Shown in pieces: positions 32,880 through 42,338 of a stretch of 64,000 nucleotides of DNA. The stretch is from Flavihumibacter petaseus NBRC 106054. GTDB lineage: Bacteria > Bacteroidota > Bacteroidia > Chitinophagales > Chitinophagaceae. The notes below the pieces were generated by a model. That model saw nothing but the letters and a program-made list of their open reading frames with translations, was not told the origin of the DNA and did not search any database. The DNA is taken from contig NZ_BBWV01000001.1 in assembly GCF_000974785.1 (NCBI RefSeq), positions 1,612,001 through 1,676,000 of the forward strand. Direction: 5' to 3'. The position numbers and the translations under genes were made by a program. Positions within the stretch are counted from its first letter, which is position 1; each line of letters opens with the position of its first letter.

Positions 32880-35800
32880 ATGGGCATGAAGATACCTTTT
32901 GCAATTTTTCCCCGCATTGCTTATAGAAACAGCCAGTTTCAGATTGTCTCGCATTTCGACAATCTTAAAATAGAAATTTATAAAAATGACAAACTGATTA
33001 AAACAGTTGAGGCCGATTCAGCCCACCCAACAATAATTACACAACTAAAGGAAATTGGAAAGATTACAGCGAAATGCAGTATAAACAATAAAACATTCGA
33101 ACAGGAATTTGAAATTAAAGATGCTTATAGATTAGGATCAAGCGAATTCAAGCGGGCTTTCCTATTTGATGAGTCACCATACTGTTTCTTCTTAATGAAA
33201 GACCGACTTCTTCTTTACAATTGCGAAAAAAAGATATTAATAACTGAAAATCACTATAGTCCAACCGAAATACAAAATATAGACAATAGAAATTTTTTAT
33301 TTGTGACTAGAATAGGAGATTCAAGTTCTAGAGGTATTGTAAATCTTGGAATCTACAACACCGACTCTCTCAATGTTGTAGGACAATTACTTAACAGTTT
33401 TAGAGTATTAAAGATAGTTGCGAGTGAAAATATGGCTTGGGTCCACAACATTTTCACTAATACAATTAGCTGTTACAAATTAGTTCAATCACCTAATACC
33501 TTTTTCGTAGAAATAGAAAAGTTCGATAAGTTTAATTCTTTTATTGTTGAAGATAGATCACATAGTATTATTATAGACTATCCAGATAAGATTGTAATTT
33601 CTAGTATCTACAGAAATCGGCCAGCAAGTATAATTTATAAGGCTGTAAATAATGCAGTTGACAGATTGGGGAATGTTGTGTCTTTGGTTGACGACGATAC
33701 AGTTTCGATAGTCAGTATCCTAGGACATAAAGTGCAAACTCCCGCCCCAGTTGAATTTAAGCTATCTAGTGACAATCAAATTTATGTCGGAAAATTGCTT
33801 GAGCAGAAGCTGTTTTTTTCAAATTTCAATTTGCCCCATGATGTTAGTGGCCGAATAATAGGTGAAATTCCAGAAGGACTTACAAATTATAGGTGTACCC
33901 TTAAAGGCACAGATGTTTTGTCTGAATCGATAATAACACATAGATTTTTTCAAACAACTGACGGCTCATTTGTAATACGAAAATGCCGCTTTAGGGAAGT
34001 TCGTAGTTGGACGTTTAAAAAGTTAGGCGACAACTGGAATGCAAGTCCAGACGTAACTGAAGGAACAGAATATGCTTTAATGCATTTATCTAAGGTAGGA
34101 GTTATGAATTTGATTGAAAAGTCAGAATTCATTTCAATCCTAGATTATAATTATCCTACCTTATTAGTCGCATCCGACGGAAGGCAACACATATTTCGCG
34201 GCAGTGAAAGGGAAGTTTTTGACAAAACTACAGAGATAGCATTGTTAGCTGTTGGGGGACACCAATATCTATTGAAAACGATTGAGGATAACTGTTCAGT
34301 TTATGGTTTAGCTAGTCTTAGTGAACCAATTTTGGAGAATGTCAAGCTCTTAAATCGACCAGAAGTGGAAGAACACAAGATAATTTGGTATTCTGAGGTT
34401 TTGTCAGGGGAAACCCAACTAAAAGCTTTTGATTTAAACTCTTCCACCAAACTTGATGTTACGGAAATTAGTCACGAATGGTTTAGATCGATCAATGATG
34501 TGAAGTTTTATAAATATTATGCTCTCTTTCCAAATCAAATTGTCTTCAACCCAAAGAACCTACAGATTAAGGATGCATTTGTGGGAAATCTAATTAGTCA
34601 TTCATCAAATCTAAATAAACTAGTTTCTCACAGAGCGAATTCATTTTACTTGTTTACTTATGACCTCTCTTCTGGAAAATATTTGACCGAGCAGGTTGAC
34701 CTTTCCAATGATAAGTATATAGAATCCTATCTTTCACCTAACGGTCGGTATTTGGTATTGAAGATGAATGATAGATATGAGTTCTACGACATTGAAAAGA
34801 ATGAAATAACTAATTTTATTTCAGGAATATTTTTGGGGTTTAGAAACGATGGGAGCTTAATTGTTGAGCAGAACAGTACTAGGAAAGTAAAGATAATTGA
34901 TCCAGTTACATTTAGCGATATTACTCCACCAAACTACCACCACTACCGTTTTTTGAGTCCAGATGGAAAGTTATACGCTCAAATTTCTAGTAGCTTCAGA
35001 TATTATAATAGGATAACCAATGCCCAGATTTCTGTAGAGGAGGTTACTAAATATCGTAGAGACCTGGATGATCCTATTTTTATCGCTCAAGGAGATGAAT
35101 TGATAAGAGCTAAGCAATTAGTTAATGCAAATAGACGTGAATTATTTACGTCCTTTGAACAGGAGTTTATAAAACATGGCTTGTCAGATTTCACGGACAT
35201 TAATTCATCCAGTATCGTTAAGAACGAAAAATATACAGAAATTGGAATTGTTGGGACGGAGGTTAAAGTGGAAATTAAGTTTCCCGAAGATTTGTCATAT
35301 TACAATTATGCAGCTTTTAGCTATGACAATAGGCACTTTGGTTATGTAGGCAAACCAGTTCAAAGAGGCTTAATTCATTTATTTAGGATCGATTTTGATG
35401 AATCTAATTTGACTCTAAAAATTGTTGATAGTTACCTAAGCAGATATCCTAGCCGTGCCTCTTGGGTCTGTGGTTTTTCTAAGACCGGATATTTTGCTAC
35501 ATACGACAGTATACCTAATACGTTTATTATATTTTTGGATAGTGTTCTTTTTGAGAAAAAACCTTCGGAAGTGGAACTTGGTCGCTCTGTTTCAAAATCT
35601 CAAAATAATATTTATTACTCATTCGAAAATTGGAATGAGATAAAGGGGAAAAATTTTTTATGTTTTAGTCCAACAGGCAACTTTGTCGCCTTATCTGAAC
35701 AGGGTTATGAGCCACTTACTTTGGGTGGATATGGGCATCAAGAATCAAATGTTGTGCACATTGCTGCAACCGAATCAGGTAAAATAATTGATTCTTTTAC

Positions 35801-35981
35801 GGGACATGGTGGATCAATAATGGAAAGTATGTCAAAAAAGGTAACATTCGTTGCGTTTTCTGAAGATGAAAAGAAATTGATGACACTCAGTTCAGACGGG
35901 GTAGTCTATATTAGGTCCATTAATCTTACAGTACCTTTTGAAGAACATCAAACCCCCGAGGTACTAACTTACAAAGGTTAA
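32880..35981 (+). CDS. Very large beta-propeller-like protein of unknown function
   Basis: About 1033 residues from ATG 32880 (ATG 32886, MKIPFAIFPRIAYRNSQFQI, is also plausible). It has no signal peptide. The whole chain is a succession of 40-50-residue beta-strand blocks: repeated [FY]LF or LLYNC, LIVEQN, YLSPNGRYLVLKM, FLSPDGKLYAQIS, FAAFSYDNRHFGYVG, FSPTGNFVALSEQG. The last block is WD40-like: VTFVAFSEDEKKLMTLSSDG. This suggests one or two propellers with a C-terminal WD-type repeat. Propellers are usually binding platforms. No enzymatic motif and no partner gene is visible. Codon use is much more AT-rich than in either flank. Confidence 0.7.
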   Translation: MGMKIPFAIFPRIAYRNSQFQIVSHFDNLKIEIYKNDKLIKTVEADSAHPTIITQLKEIGKITAKCSINNKTFEQEFEIKDAYRLGSSEFKRAFLFDESPYCFFLMKDRLLLYNCEKKILITENHYSPTEIQNIDNRNFLFVTRIGDSSSRGIVNLGIYNTDSLNVVGQLLNSFRVLKIVASENMAWVHNIFTNTISCYKLVQSPNTFFVEIEKFDKFNSFIVEDRSHSIIIDYPDKIVISSIYRNRPASIIYKAVNNAVDRLGNVVSLVDDDTVSIVSILGHKVQTPAPVEFKLSSDNQIYVGKLLEQKLFFSNFNLPHDVSGRIIGEIPEGLTNYRCTLKGTDVLSESIITHRFFQTTDGSFVIRKCRFREVRSWTFKKLGDNWNASPDVTEGTEYALMHLSKVGVMNLIEKSEFISILDYNYPTLLVASDGRQHIFRGSEREVFDKTTEIALLAVGGHQYLLKTIEDNCSVYGLASLSEPILENVKLLNRPEVEEHKIIWYSEVLSGETQLKAFDLNSSTKLDVTEISHEWFRSINDVKFYKYYALFPNQIVFNPKNLQIKDAFVGNLISHSSNLNKLVSHRANSFYLFTYDLSSGKYLTEQVDLSNDKYIESYLSPNGRYLVLKMNDRYEFYDIEKNEITNFISGIFLGFRNDGSLIVEQNSTRKVKIIDPVTFSDITPPNYHHYRFLSPDGKLYAQISSSFRYYNRITNAQISVEEVTKYRRDLDDPIFIAQGDELIRAKQLVNANRRELFTSFEQEFIKHGLSDFTDINSSSIVKNEKYTEIGIVGTEVKVEIKFPEDLSYYNYAAFSYDNRHFGYVGKPVQRGLIHLFRIDFDESNLTLKIVDSYLSRYPSRASWVCGFSKTGYFATYDSIPNTFIIFLDSVLFEKKPSEVELGRSVSKSQNNIYYSFENWNEIKGKNFLCFSPTGNFVALSEQGYEPLTLGGYGHQESNVVHIAATESGKIIDSFTGHGGSIMESMSKKVTFVAFSEDEKKLMTLSSDGVVYIRSINLTVPFEEHQTPEVLTYKG

Positions 35982-36329
35982 CACTGAGAAGCTATATAGG
36001 AGTACTTAAAATTCGACGGAACAAGCAGGAAGATTCAAGATCTTTGACGTTTGCATAGTATTGATAATCATGTTGATATCAAATGAATAATTGCTCCAAA
36101 TACTCGTTGTTTTTTGGCCATTAATTCAATTAAGCCCAAATTTTGGTGATAGCATTTATATTCTGCACCGGACCATTCAAGGGCATTTGCCGGCATAGTA
36201 CATCGAGAATCGCACGTAAAGCAAAAACAAAGGAAATGCGCCTGAATGCTTTTAGGATGCAAAAAATTATTGCCGGTTACTGCCACCTTTCTTTAGGGTT
36301 GCGTCATACCTTTTACATAAATAGAGAAG
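35982..36329. other. Intergenic stretch with no recognised gene
   Basis: 348 nt between the beta-propeller gene and the sigma-factor fusion. A short hydrophobic frame is readable but lacks coding texture. Composition shifts from AT-rich to balanced across it, marking the edge of the island. Confidence 0.5.
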
Positions 36330-37769
36330 TTGACTTTCGCCTCAAAAGAAACCTGGCAATCGGTCTATGCGCACAACATCGGCCATTGGATCGGTGTCTG
36401 CTACCGCTATACCGGTAACCTGCAGTTGTCGGAGGATCTTGCGCACGAGGCTTTCCTGAAAGCGATGGAAAAGGCAGATAAATACCGGGGAATGGGCGCC
36501 CTTGAGGCTTGGCTAAGACGCATTGTGGTGAACCATGTACTGCAATACTTGCGGGACCGGAAAAAAGAACCTTCCTTTTTGGAGTTGAAGCCTGACCAGT
36601 TATCCCTGGAACGCATTGATGAAAATAACCCTTCGCCAGCCTATACGGAACTGTCTGCCACAGCATTGCTGGATACCATCGGTCAATTGCCCGAACACCA
36701 CCGCCTCGTGTTTAACCTGTATGTTTTGGAAGCATTCACCCATGCGGAGATCGCTGCGACCCTTGGTATCAGCGAAGGCACTTCAAAATCCCACCTCGCC
36801 AGGGCACGTAAAAAACTTCAGGAATGGTTGCTGCAAACGGACAAGGACAAACCCTCCCAAAAAGCGGACAGGAAGGCCTTTTTACTGTTGTTGGCTGGAA
36901 CCGGGGAAAATGCCGACCCCTTCTTCCGGAAATGTTTTGACGCATTTTCCATTCCGCCGCTGCATTCACTTTCCCAGGGAAGTTTTGCCATTGCCCGGCA
37001 GCCAACTTTGGGGAAACGCGCTTACCTGAAGCCCACCACAAAAATGCTGACCGCCGTGGTCGCTGGCGCCCTCGTAATTTCGGTTGTCTGGATCTGGCGG
37101 CAGGATAAACCTGGTGTTCCCCATCCGGTTACGGCAAACACCATTTCCGGTGTAACAGAAAAAAAATTCATCGATTCAGTACCGCGCACTGCAACCATTT
37201 CACCGGATAGCATCATAGAGGAAATAAAACCGGAAAAAATGAAGCCACTCGATTCCCTTGCGCTGATGCTTGCCTTGACCACCACTACCCTGACTACGAC
37301 AGCCGATGCAGCGTCTGCCGAAAAAGACTCCATCAAAACCATCATCGAAAAATATAGCGCTGCCGCGGAAATTGCACCCCCCACGCTGGATACGCTCGCG
37401 CCGAAACCCGCCAAACCCGCCAAACCCGCAACTCCGGCAATACCCGCAACACCCGCCAGGCCAGCATTGCCTGTAAAGGGAACCTTTCGTGCATCGGAAG
37501 TGTATTGGTCAAAAACAAACAATGAAGTGTATTTCAAAGGTGATGTTCGCGTCAGCTTCGAGCAGCAGAACTTTAAAGGCAGGGGATCCTTTACCTTCCT
37601 CGGCAAGGTTTACCTGCTTGTGGTGGACGACAAACCTGTTATCCCGGGTGGCTCGCAGAAACTCGCCCAAACAGATTATGAACTGGTAACACTGAATACC
37701 GATGAAGCCATCGCCAAATATGGTGACAAGGGTAAAAACGGCGCGGTTGAAATTTCACGCAGCAGGTAG
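36330..37769 (+). CDS. ECF sigma factor fused to membrane segment and periplasmic plug-like domain
   Basis: 479 residues from TTG 36330. An in-frame stop at 36318 leaves no ATG alternative that keeps region 2. Residues 1-165 are a complete ECF sigma factor: region 2 LAHEAFLKAMEKADKYRGMG, ALEAWLRRIVVNHVLQYLRD, and region 4 LPEHHRLVFNLYVLEAFTHA, EIAATLGISEGTSKSHLARA. A membrane helix follows near 232-250 (MLTAVVAGALVISVVWIW). Then comes a Thr/Pro/Ala-rich linker with AKPAKPAKPATPAIPATPAR tandem units (about 353-375), and a C-terminal domain ending ELVTLNTDEAIAKYGDKGKN, GAVEISR. That end resembles the short plug-like motif of BlaR1-type and anti-sigma-type Bacteroidota proteins. A sigma factor carrying its own membrane and periplasmic part is unusual and suggests self-inhibition released by an envelope cue. 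Confidence 0.8.
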   Translation: MTFASKETWQSVYAHNIGHWIGVCYRYTGNLQLSEDLAHEAFLKAMEKADKYRGMGALEAWLRRIVVNHVLQYLRDRKKEPSFLELKPDQLSLERIDENNPSPAYTELSATALLDTIGQLPEHHRLVFNLYVLEAFTHAEIAATLGISEGTSKSHLARARKKLQEWLLQTDKDKPSQKADRKAFLLLLAGTGENADPFFRKCFDAFSIPPLHSLSQGSFAIARQPTLGKRAYLKPTTKMLTAVVAGALVISVVWIWRQDKPGVPHPVTANTISGVTEKKFIDSVPRTATISPDSIIEEIKPEKMKPLDSLALMLALTTTTLTTTADAASAEKDSIKTIIEKYSAAAEIAPPTLDTLAPKPAKPAKPATPAIPATPARPALPVKGTFRASEVYWSKTNNEVYFKGDVRVSFEQQNFKGRGSFTFLGKVYLLVVDDKPVIPGGSQKLAQTDYELVTLNTDEAIAKYGDKGKNGAVEISRSR

Positions 37770-37777
37770 GCGTTCTG

Positions 37778-39202
37778 CTAACCCCGGTCAACAATCTTTC
37801 TCAGCATTCCCCGGAAAATAAAATGATGGAACGGTAATACGGCCAGCCAGTAAAGGCGACCGGCTACACCGAGCGGCCTGAAGGTTGCTGTCTGGCTGAC
37901 GATGCCCTGATCGCTGATGTTGAATTCCAGCCACGCCTCCCCGGGCAGCTTCATTTCCGCGTACAGCAACAACCGCTTTTCAGCGCGGTTCGCATACAGC
38001 ACCCGCCAGAAATCAAGACTCTCCCCCGCAATCAACTGCGTTTTGTTTTTTCTTCCCCGGGTGAGGCCCACTCCGCCAAACAGTTTATCCAGCAGTCCGC
38101 GGAAAGCCCACAGCCAGTCCGCATAATACCAGCCTGACGCCCCGCCGATGGCAAAGATCCGGTCCGCCGACAACGCCGGGTTTTCCGTCCGCATTTCGCG
38201 GTGATCCTTGAAGCAGCCGTATTCCGGAATCTGGATATGGGTGGAAAGGTGGTCGGTGATCCTGCTGAAGGTGAAGGCATCTTTCCAGGTAGATAGCACC
38301 ATGTCCTGCTCGATCTTGTCAAACGCCATCCGGATCGACTCGCGGTAACCAATCGGCCGGATATCCAGCTGCTGCGCCAGGTCATTTGGTATCGCGATGG
38401 TTTCCACCTTCATGCTGTCTACCAGGTGTTGCGCCAGCTGGTACGTGGTGGACGTCACAAAATACAACCAGTAGGACGAAAGCCGCGGCGTCATCACGGG
38501 AAGCGTCAGGATATAACGTTGTAACCCGCGCTCGCGGGCGTACAGCAGCAGCATGTCTTTGTAGGAAAGGAGGTCCGGACCGTACAGGTCATAAGTTTGA
38601 TGATACGTCTGCTCCAGTAACAGCACGCCGGACAAAAATTCCAGTACGTTCCGGATGGCAACGGGCTGGGTACGCGTGCGCAGCCATTTCGGCGTGATCA
38701 TCACCGGTAGCTTTTCCACCAGGTCACGGATGATCTCAAATGAGGCACTGCCGGAACCCACAATGATACCTGCCCGCAACACCGTTACCGGGATATGGCC
38801 TGTCCGCAGCACGGCTTCCACTTTTTTGCGGCTCGACAAATGTGGCGAAAGCTGTTGGGCGTTCGCGATGCCACCGAGGTAAATAATTTGCCGCACGGTG
38901 GTTTCTTGCAGGCGCTGGATAAAGTGGCGCGCAGATGCGGTTTCTTTTTCTTCAAAATTGCCTTTACTGGTCATGGAGTGTACCAGGTAATAGGCAGCAT
39001 CCAGCGAATCGGGAATGGCGGCAAGGGAATCCGGCTGCAGGAGATCACCTTCAACCAGGTGAATCCTGTCGCTGTCGTACCGCGAAATATCCAGCCGGTT
39101 GCAGTCGCGCACCAGGCAATAGAGGGTATGTCCGCCGTCAAGCAGCACGGGAATCAGTCGTTGGCCGATATAGCCGGTAGCGCCGGTCAGCAGGATGGTC
39201 AT
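37778..39202 (-). CDS. SDR oxidoreductase with C-terminal DUF2867 domain
   Basis: 474 residues from ATG 39202 (39205 also possible). The N-terminal half is a Rossmann atypical SDR: ILLTGATGYIGQRLIPVLLD, later YLGGIANAQQL and the SSRKKVEAVLRTGHIPVTVL block. The C-terminal half (about 300-474) has the DUF2867 pattern IFAIGGASGWYYADWLWAFR, then ESLDFWRVL and MKLPGEAWLEF. NAD(P) binding is likely and the substrate is unknown. It is divergent from the MarR-carotenoid operon and shares the 156-nt promoter region, so it may be co-regulated. Confidence 0.85.
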   Translation of the reverse strand: MTILLTGATGYIGQRLIPVLLDGGHTLYCLVRDCNRLDISRYDSDRIHLVEGDLLQPDSLAAIPDSLDAAYYLVHSMTSKGNFEEKETASARHFIQRLQETTVRQIIYLGGIANAQQLSPHLSSRKKVEAVLRTGHIPVTVLRAGIIVGSGSASFEIIRDLVEKLPVMITPKWLRTRTQPVAIRNVLEFLSGVLLLEQTYHQTYDLYGPDLLSYKDMLLLYARERGLQRYILTLPVMTPRLSSYWLYFVTSTTYQLAQHLVDSMKVETIAIPNDLAQQLDIRPIGYRESIRMAFDKIEQDMVLSTWKDAFTFSRITDHLSTHIQIPEYGCFKDHREMRTENPALSADRIFAIGGASGWYYADWLWAFRGLLDKLFGGVGLTRGRKNKTQLIAGESLDFWRVLYANRAEKRLLLYAEMKLPGEAWLEFNISDQGIVSQTATFRPLGVAGRLYWLAVLPFHHFIFRGMLRKIVDRG

Positions 39203-39266
39203 CACCCGAAACGTTTAAAGGCTCACAAAAGGGTATCGTCAGCGGGACTAAAAACGGACCCATAAA

Positions 39267-39284
39267 TAGTATGTAAACATACTA
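39267..39284. promoter_or_regulatory. Palindrome in divergent promoter region, probable MarR operator
   Basis: TAGTATGT and ACATACTA pair perfectly around AA (18 nt). A second related sequence AATAGTATATTAGTAT lies at 39327-39342, sharing AATAGTAT with the first. Both lie between the SDR gene and marR-like gene starts, a good position for a MarR-type dimer. Confidence 0.6.
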
Positions 39285-39358
39285 AATTTAGGTAAAAAAG
39301 GATATAAATTTTCTTTTGAATCCTAATAATAGTATATTAGTATAATAAAACTGCCCAG

Positions 39359-40021
39359 ATGGCATACGAATTACTGAAAGACGTGCTTGATCTCGTTCAC
39401 CAGTTTGAGGCCGACGAAACGCTTAACGCGACATACGGGAAGTCCGTTGAAGGCTTCAAAAAATGGATAACCGCCACCACACCCCCTGGCCCCGCCGGTG
39501 AAACGGTACACTGGGAAGGCAAGCAGGAAGGCAGAAGCGCAGAAAGCGTGATCGCCAGCCATATCGTCCACATGAACCGGTTCGGTAAAAACTATTTCCG
39601 GTCGGCCATCCACGGTTCTGATTTCGTTTCCCAGGAAGATGTCATCTACCTGATCGTGCTGCGCTTCAGTGACCCGATCACCAAGATGGACCTGATCAAA
39701 AAGAATGTGCACGAAAAACCGGTCGGCATGCAGATCATCAACCGGTTGATCGCCCGGGGATGGGTCCGTCAAACTGATTCTCCGGATGACAGGCGCAGCA
39801 AACTGATCAACATCACCGAAAAGGGGATCCAGGCACTGGACAACCTGATGGTAAAAGTGCGGCAGGCCACGCAAATAGTTTCGGGCAACCTGACCCCACC
39901 CGAAAAAACCGAACTGCTCCGCCTGCTCAGCAAGCTGCATGATTTTCATCAACCCATCTACGACCGCCAGATTGATACGGAACACCTGCTGGAAGCAGCG
40001 CTCCACCCACAATTGCCATGA
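39359..40021 (+). CDS. MarR-family regulator of carotenoid operon
   Basis: 220 residues. The winged-helix part is VSQEDVIYLIVLRFSDPITK, MDLIKKNVHEKPVGMQIINR, LIARGWVRQTDSPDDRRSKL, where DDRRSKLINITEKG is the wing motif of MarR proteins. The N-terminal 80 residues form an extra helical, acidic part not seen in typical 140-residue MarR proteins. Its stop overlaps the CrtI start (ATGA), so it is the first gene of the crt operon. It probably binds the palindrome at 39267-39284 and responds to a ligand unknown here. Confidence 0.85.
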   Translation: MAYELLKDVLDLVHQFEADETLNATYGKSVEGFKKWITATTPPGPAGETVHWEGKQEGRSAESVIASHIVHMNRFGKNYFRSAIHGSDFVSQEDVIYLIVLRFSDPITKMDLIKKNVHEKPVGMQIINRLIARGWVRQTDSPDDRRSKLINITEKGIQALDNLMVKVRQATQIVSGNLTPPEKTELLRLLSKLHDFHQPIYDRQIDTEHLLEAALHPQLP

Positions 40022-41502
40022 AAAAGCGCATTGCCATTATCGGGTCCGGGTTCTCCGGGTTATCCGCCGCGGCTTATGCCGCAAAGGCGGGGCACGACGT
40101 TCATGTGTTTGAGCAACACCCGCAACCGGGCGGGCGGGCAAGGCAATTCACTACCCCGCAGGGATACGTATTTGATATGGGTCCCAGCTGGTACTGGATG
40201 CCGGACATACTGGAAAGCTTCTTTGCCGATTTCGGCTACCGCACGGCCGACTTTTTCGAACTGGTTTCCCTGGATCCCCAGTTCGACATGATTTTCGGCG
40301 ACGGCAAAATGACTGTACCGGAAAAATATGAACACCTCAAGTTGCTGTTTGAGCAGACAGAAAAAGGGGCAGGTGCGCAACTGGACCGCTTCATGCGCTC
40401 GGCAAAATACAAGTACGAAACCGGCATGCAGGAATTCGTTCATAAACCCTGCCACAACTGGCTGGAATTTATGTCCCCCGCCATCGCAAAAGGTGCGATG
40501 AAACTGGACCTGCTGACCAGTTTCAGGCGTTATGTCAGCCGTTACTTCAGGCATCCGAAACTGCGCGCCCTGATGGAGTTCCCGGTGATCTTCCTGGGCG
40601 CTTCCCCGAAAAATATCCCGGCCCTGTACAGCCTGATGAATTATGGCGGATACGTACTGGGTACCCACTACCCGATGGGCGGATTCTACGAATTGGTGAA
40701 AGCCATGCATAAAGTGGCGGAATCACAGGGCGCGACCTTTCATTTTAACCATACCGTGGAAGAGATCAATGCGGAAAACGGGAAAGTAACTTCCCTCCTG
40801 ATCAATGGCCGGTATTACGAATTCGATGCGGTGATTGCCTCCTCCGATTATCACCATACGGAAACCCTGTTGCAGCCATCATGGAGAAATTACAATGAAG
40901 CGTACTGGCAGCAGCGCACCTTTGCCCCTTCCAGCCTGATCTGGTACTTAGGAGTAACCGAAAAAATTCCCGGGCTCCGGCACCACACGCTTTTTTTTGA
41001 ACATGCGCTGGACGATCATATTGATTGTATTTATGGTGAAAAACGCTGGCCGGAAAATCCCTTGTTCTATTGCTGTTGCCCGTCGAAAACAGACCCGGGC
41101 GTGGTGCCGGAAAACAGCGATAACCTGTTCCTGCTGATGCCACTGGCCATCGGCCTATATGATGGGGAAGCAACCCGGGAAAAGTACCTGGCAATAATGC
41201 TGGAAAGGATAGAAAAACATACCGGTATCAGCAGTCTTTCTTCCAAAATTGACTATAAGAAAAGCTATTGCGTCAGCGATTTCGTTGCGGACTACCATGC
41301 CTATGGGGGTAATGCCTATGGCCTGGCCAATACCCTGAATCAAACGGCGGTAAGGAAACCCAAAATAAGGAACCATAAAATTCACAACCTGTTTTATGCC
41401 GGGCAGCTGACCGTACCCGGCCCGGGCGTTCCACCCGCCATCATTTCGGGAAAAATTGTCGCGAATGAAGTAACAAAACAGCCATATGAAACAACTGTTT
41501 GA
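40018..41502 (+). CDS. crtI: Phytoene desaturase (CrtI family)
   Basis: 494 residues. The FAD-binding N-terminus is IAIIGSGFSGLSAAAYAAKA with GGRARQFT and MGPSWYWM, as in CrtI/CrtN/CrtD. The C-terminal flavin motif is NLFYAGQLTVPGPGVPPAII. Typical CrtI length is 490-510. It desaturates phytoene toward lycopene (four-step enzymes in many bacteria), using FAD, at the membrane. It overlaps crtB by 17 nt, so expression is coupled. Confidence 0.92.
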   Translation: MKKRIAIIGSGFSGLSAAAYAAKAGHDVHVFEQHPQPGGRARQFTTPQGYVFDMGPSWYWMPDILESFFADFGYRTADFFELVSLDPQFDMIFGDGKMTVPEKYEHLKLLFEQTEKGAGAQLDRFMRSAKYKYETGMQEFVHKPCHNWLEFMSPAIAKGAMKLDLLTSFRRYVSRYFRHPKLRALMEFPVIFLGASPKNIPALYSLMNYGGYVLGTHYPMGGFYELVKAMHKVAESQGATFHFNHTVEEINAENGKVTSLLINGRYYEFDAVIASSDYHHTETLLQPSWRNYNEAYWQQRTFAPSSLIWYLGVTEKIPGLRHHTLFFEHALDDHIDCIYGEKRWPENPLFYCCCPSKTDPGVVPENSDNLFLLMPLAIGLYDGEATREKYLAIMLERIEKHTGISSLSSKIDYKKSYCVSDFVADYHAYGGNAYGLANTLNQTAVRKPKIRNHKIHNLFYAGQLTVPGPGVPPAIISGKIVANEVTKQPYETTV

Positions 41503-42322
41503 TGAATTGTCGCGTGAAGTAAGCCGCAAAACAACTGAGAAATACAGCACCAGTTTTTCCCTGGGCATTCTTGCCTTGCAGGCATCCATCCGGCCGGCCA
41601 TTTACGCGATCTATGGCTATGTAAGACTGGCCGATGAGATCGTGGACAGTTTTCATGGCTACAACAAGGAAAGGTTATTGAATAACCTGAAGGAGGAAAC
41701 AGTGGTAGCCATCCGGGAGGGCATTTCAATCAATCCCATTTTACAGTCCTTCCAGGAAACGGTGAACCGTTATCATATTGACCACGAACTGATCGACCAG
41801 TTCCTGCACAGCATGGCGATGGACCTGCATAAAATGGACTACAATTCTGCTTCCTATGATGAATATATCTATGGCTCTGCGGAAGTGGTCGGCCTGATGT
41901 GCCTGCAGGTATTCACGGAAGGCAACCGGGACAAATACCTGGAACTGAAACCCTATGCCCGGAAGCTGGGCTCAGCGTTTCAGAAAGTAAATTTTTTGAG
42001 GGATCTGAACGACGATTATACGGTGCTGGGGCGCACCTATTTCCCGGATATCGATATGGGTGTTTTTGATAATTGCACGAAGGCCAGGATAGAAAAGGAA
42101 ATTGAAACCGAATTCAAAGAAGCACTGATCGGGATCAGGCGGCTGCCCCGCACCGCTATTTTTGGTGTATACCTGGCCTACCGGTACTATCTCTCCCTGT
42201 TCAAAAAGATCAGGCAGCGATCGTCTGCAGAAATCCTGGAAAACAGGGTCCGGATCCCCAATACTGAAAAAGCATTGGTGGCCCTTAAGAGTTACCTGCG
42301 GTATAAGATCGCTTTTTTGTAA
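41486..42322 (+). CDS. crtB: Phytoene synthase
   Basis: 278 residues. The two Asp-rich motifs of squalene/phytoene synthases are visible: YVRLADEIVDSFHGY (DxxxD) and FQKVNFLRDLNDDYTVLGRT (DxxxD). The N-terminal STSFSLGILAL segment is typical. It condenses two geranylgeranyl diphosphates to phytoene. Its 5' end overlaps crtI, and crtZ starts 16 nt after the stop. Confidence 0.93.
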   Translation: MKQLFDELSREVSRKTTEKYSTSFSLGILALQASIRPAIYAIYGYVRLADEIVDSFHGYNKERLLNNLKEETVVAIREGISINPILQSFQETVNRYHIDHELIDQFLHSMAMDLHKMDYNSASYDEYIYGSAEVVGLMCLQVFTEGNRDKYLELKPYARKLGSAFQKVNFLRDLNDDYTVLGRTYFPDIDMGVFDNCTKARIEKEIETEFKEALIGIRRLPRTAIFGVYLAYRYYLSLFKKIRQRSSAEILENRVRIPNTEKALVALKSYLRYKIAFL

Positions 42323-42338
42323 ATTTTCAGCAGCCGTT

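Noticed and set aside
37399-37470. Tandem CCCGCCAAA-type repeats as a regulatory repeat
   Set aside because: They are inside the coding sequence and encode the AKPAKPAKP linker of the sigma-factor fusion.
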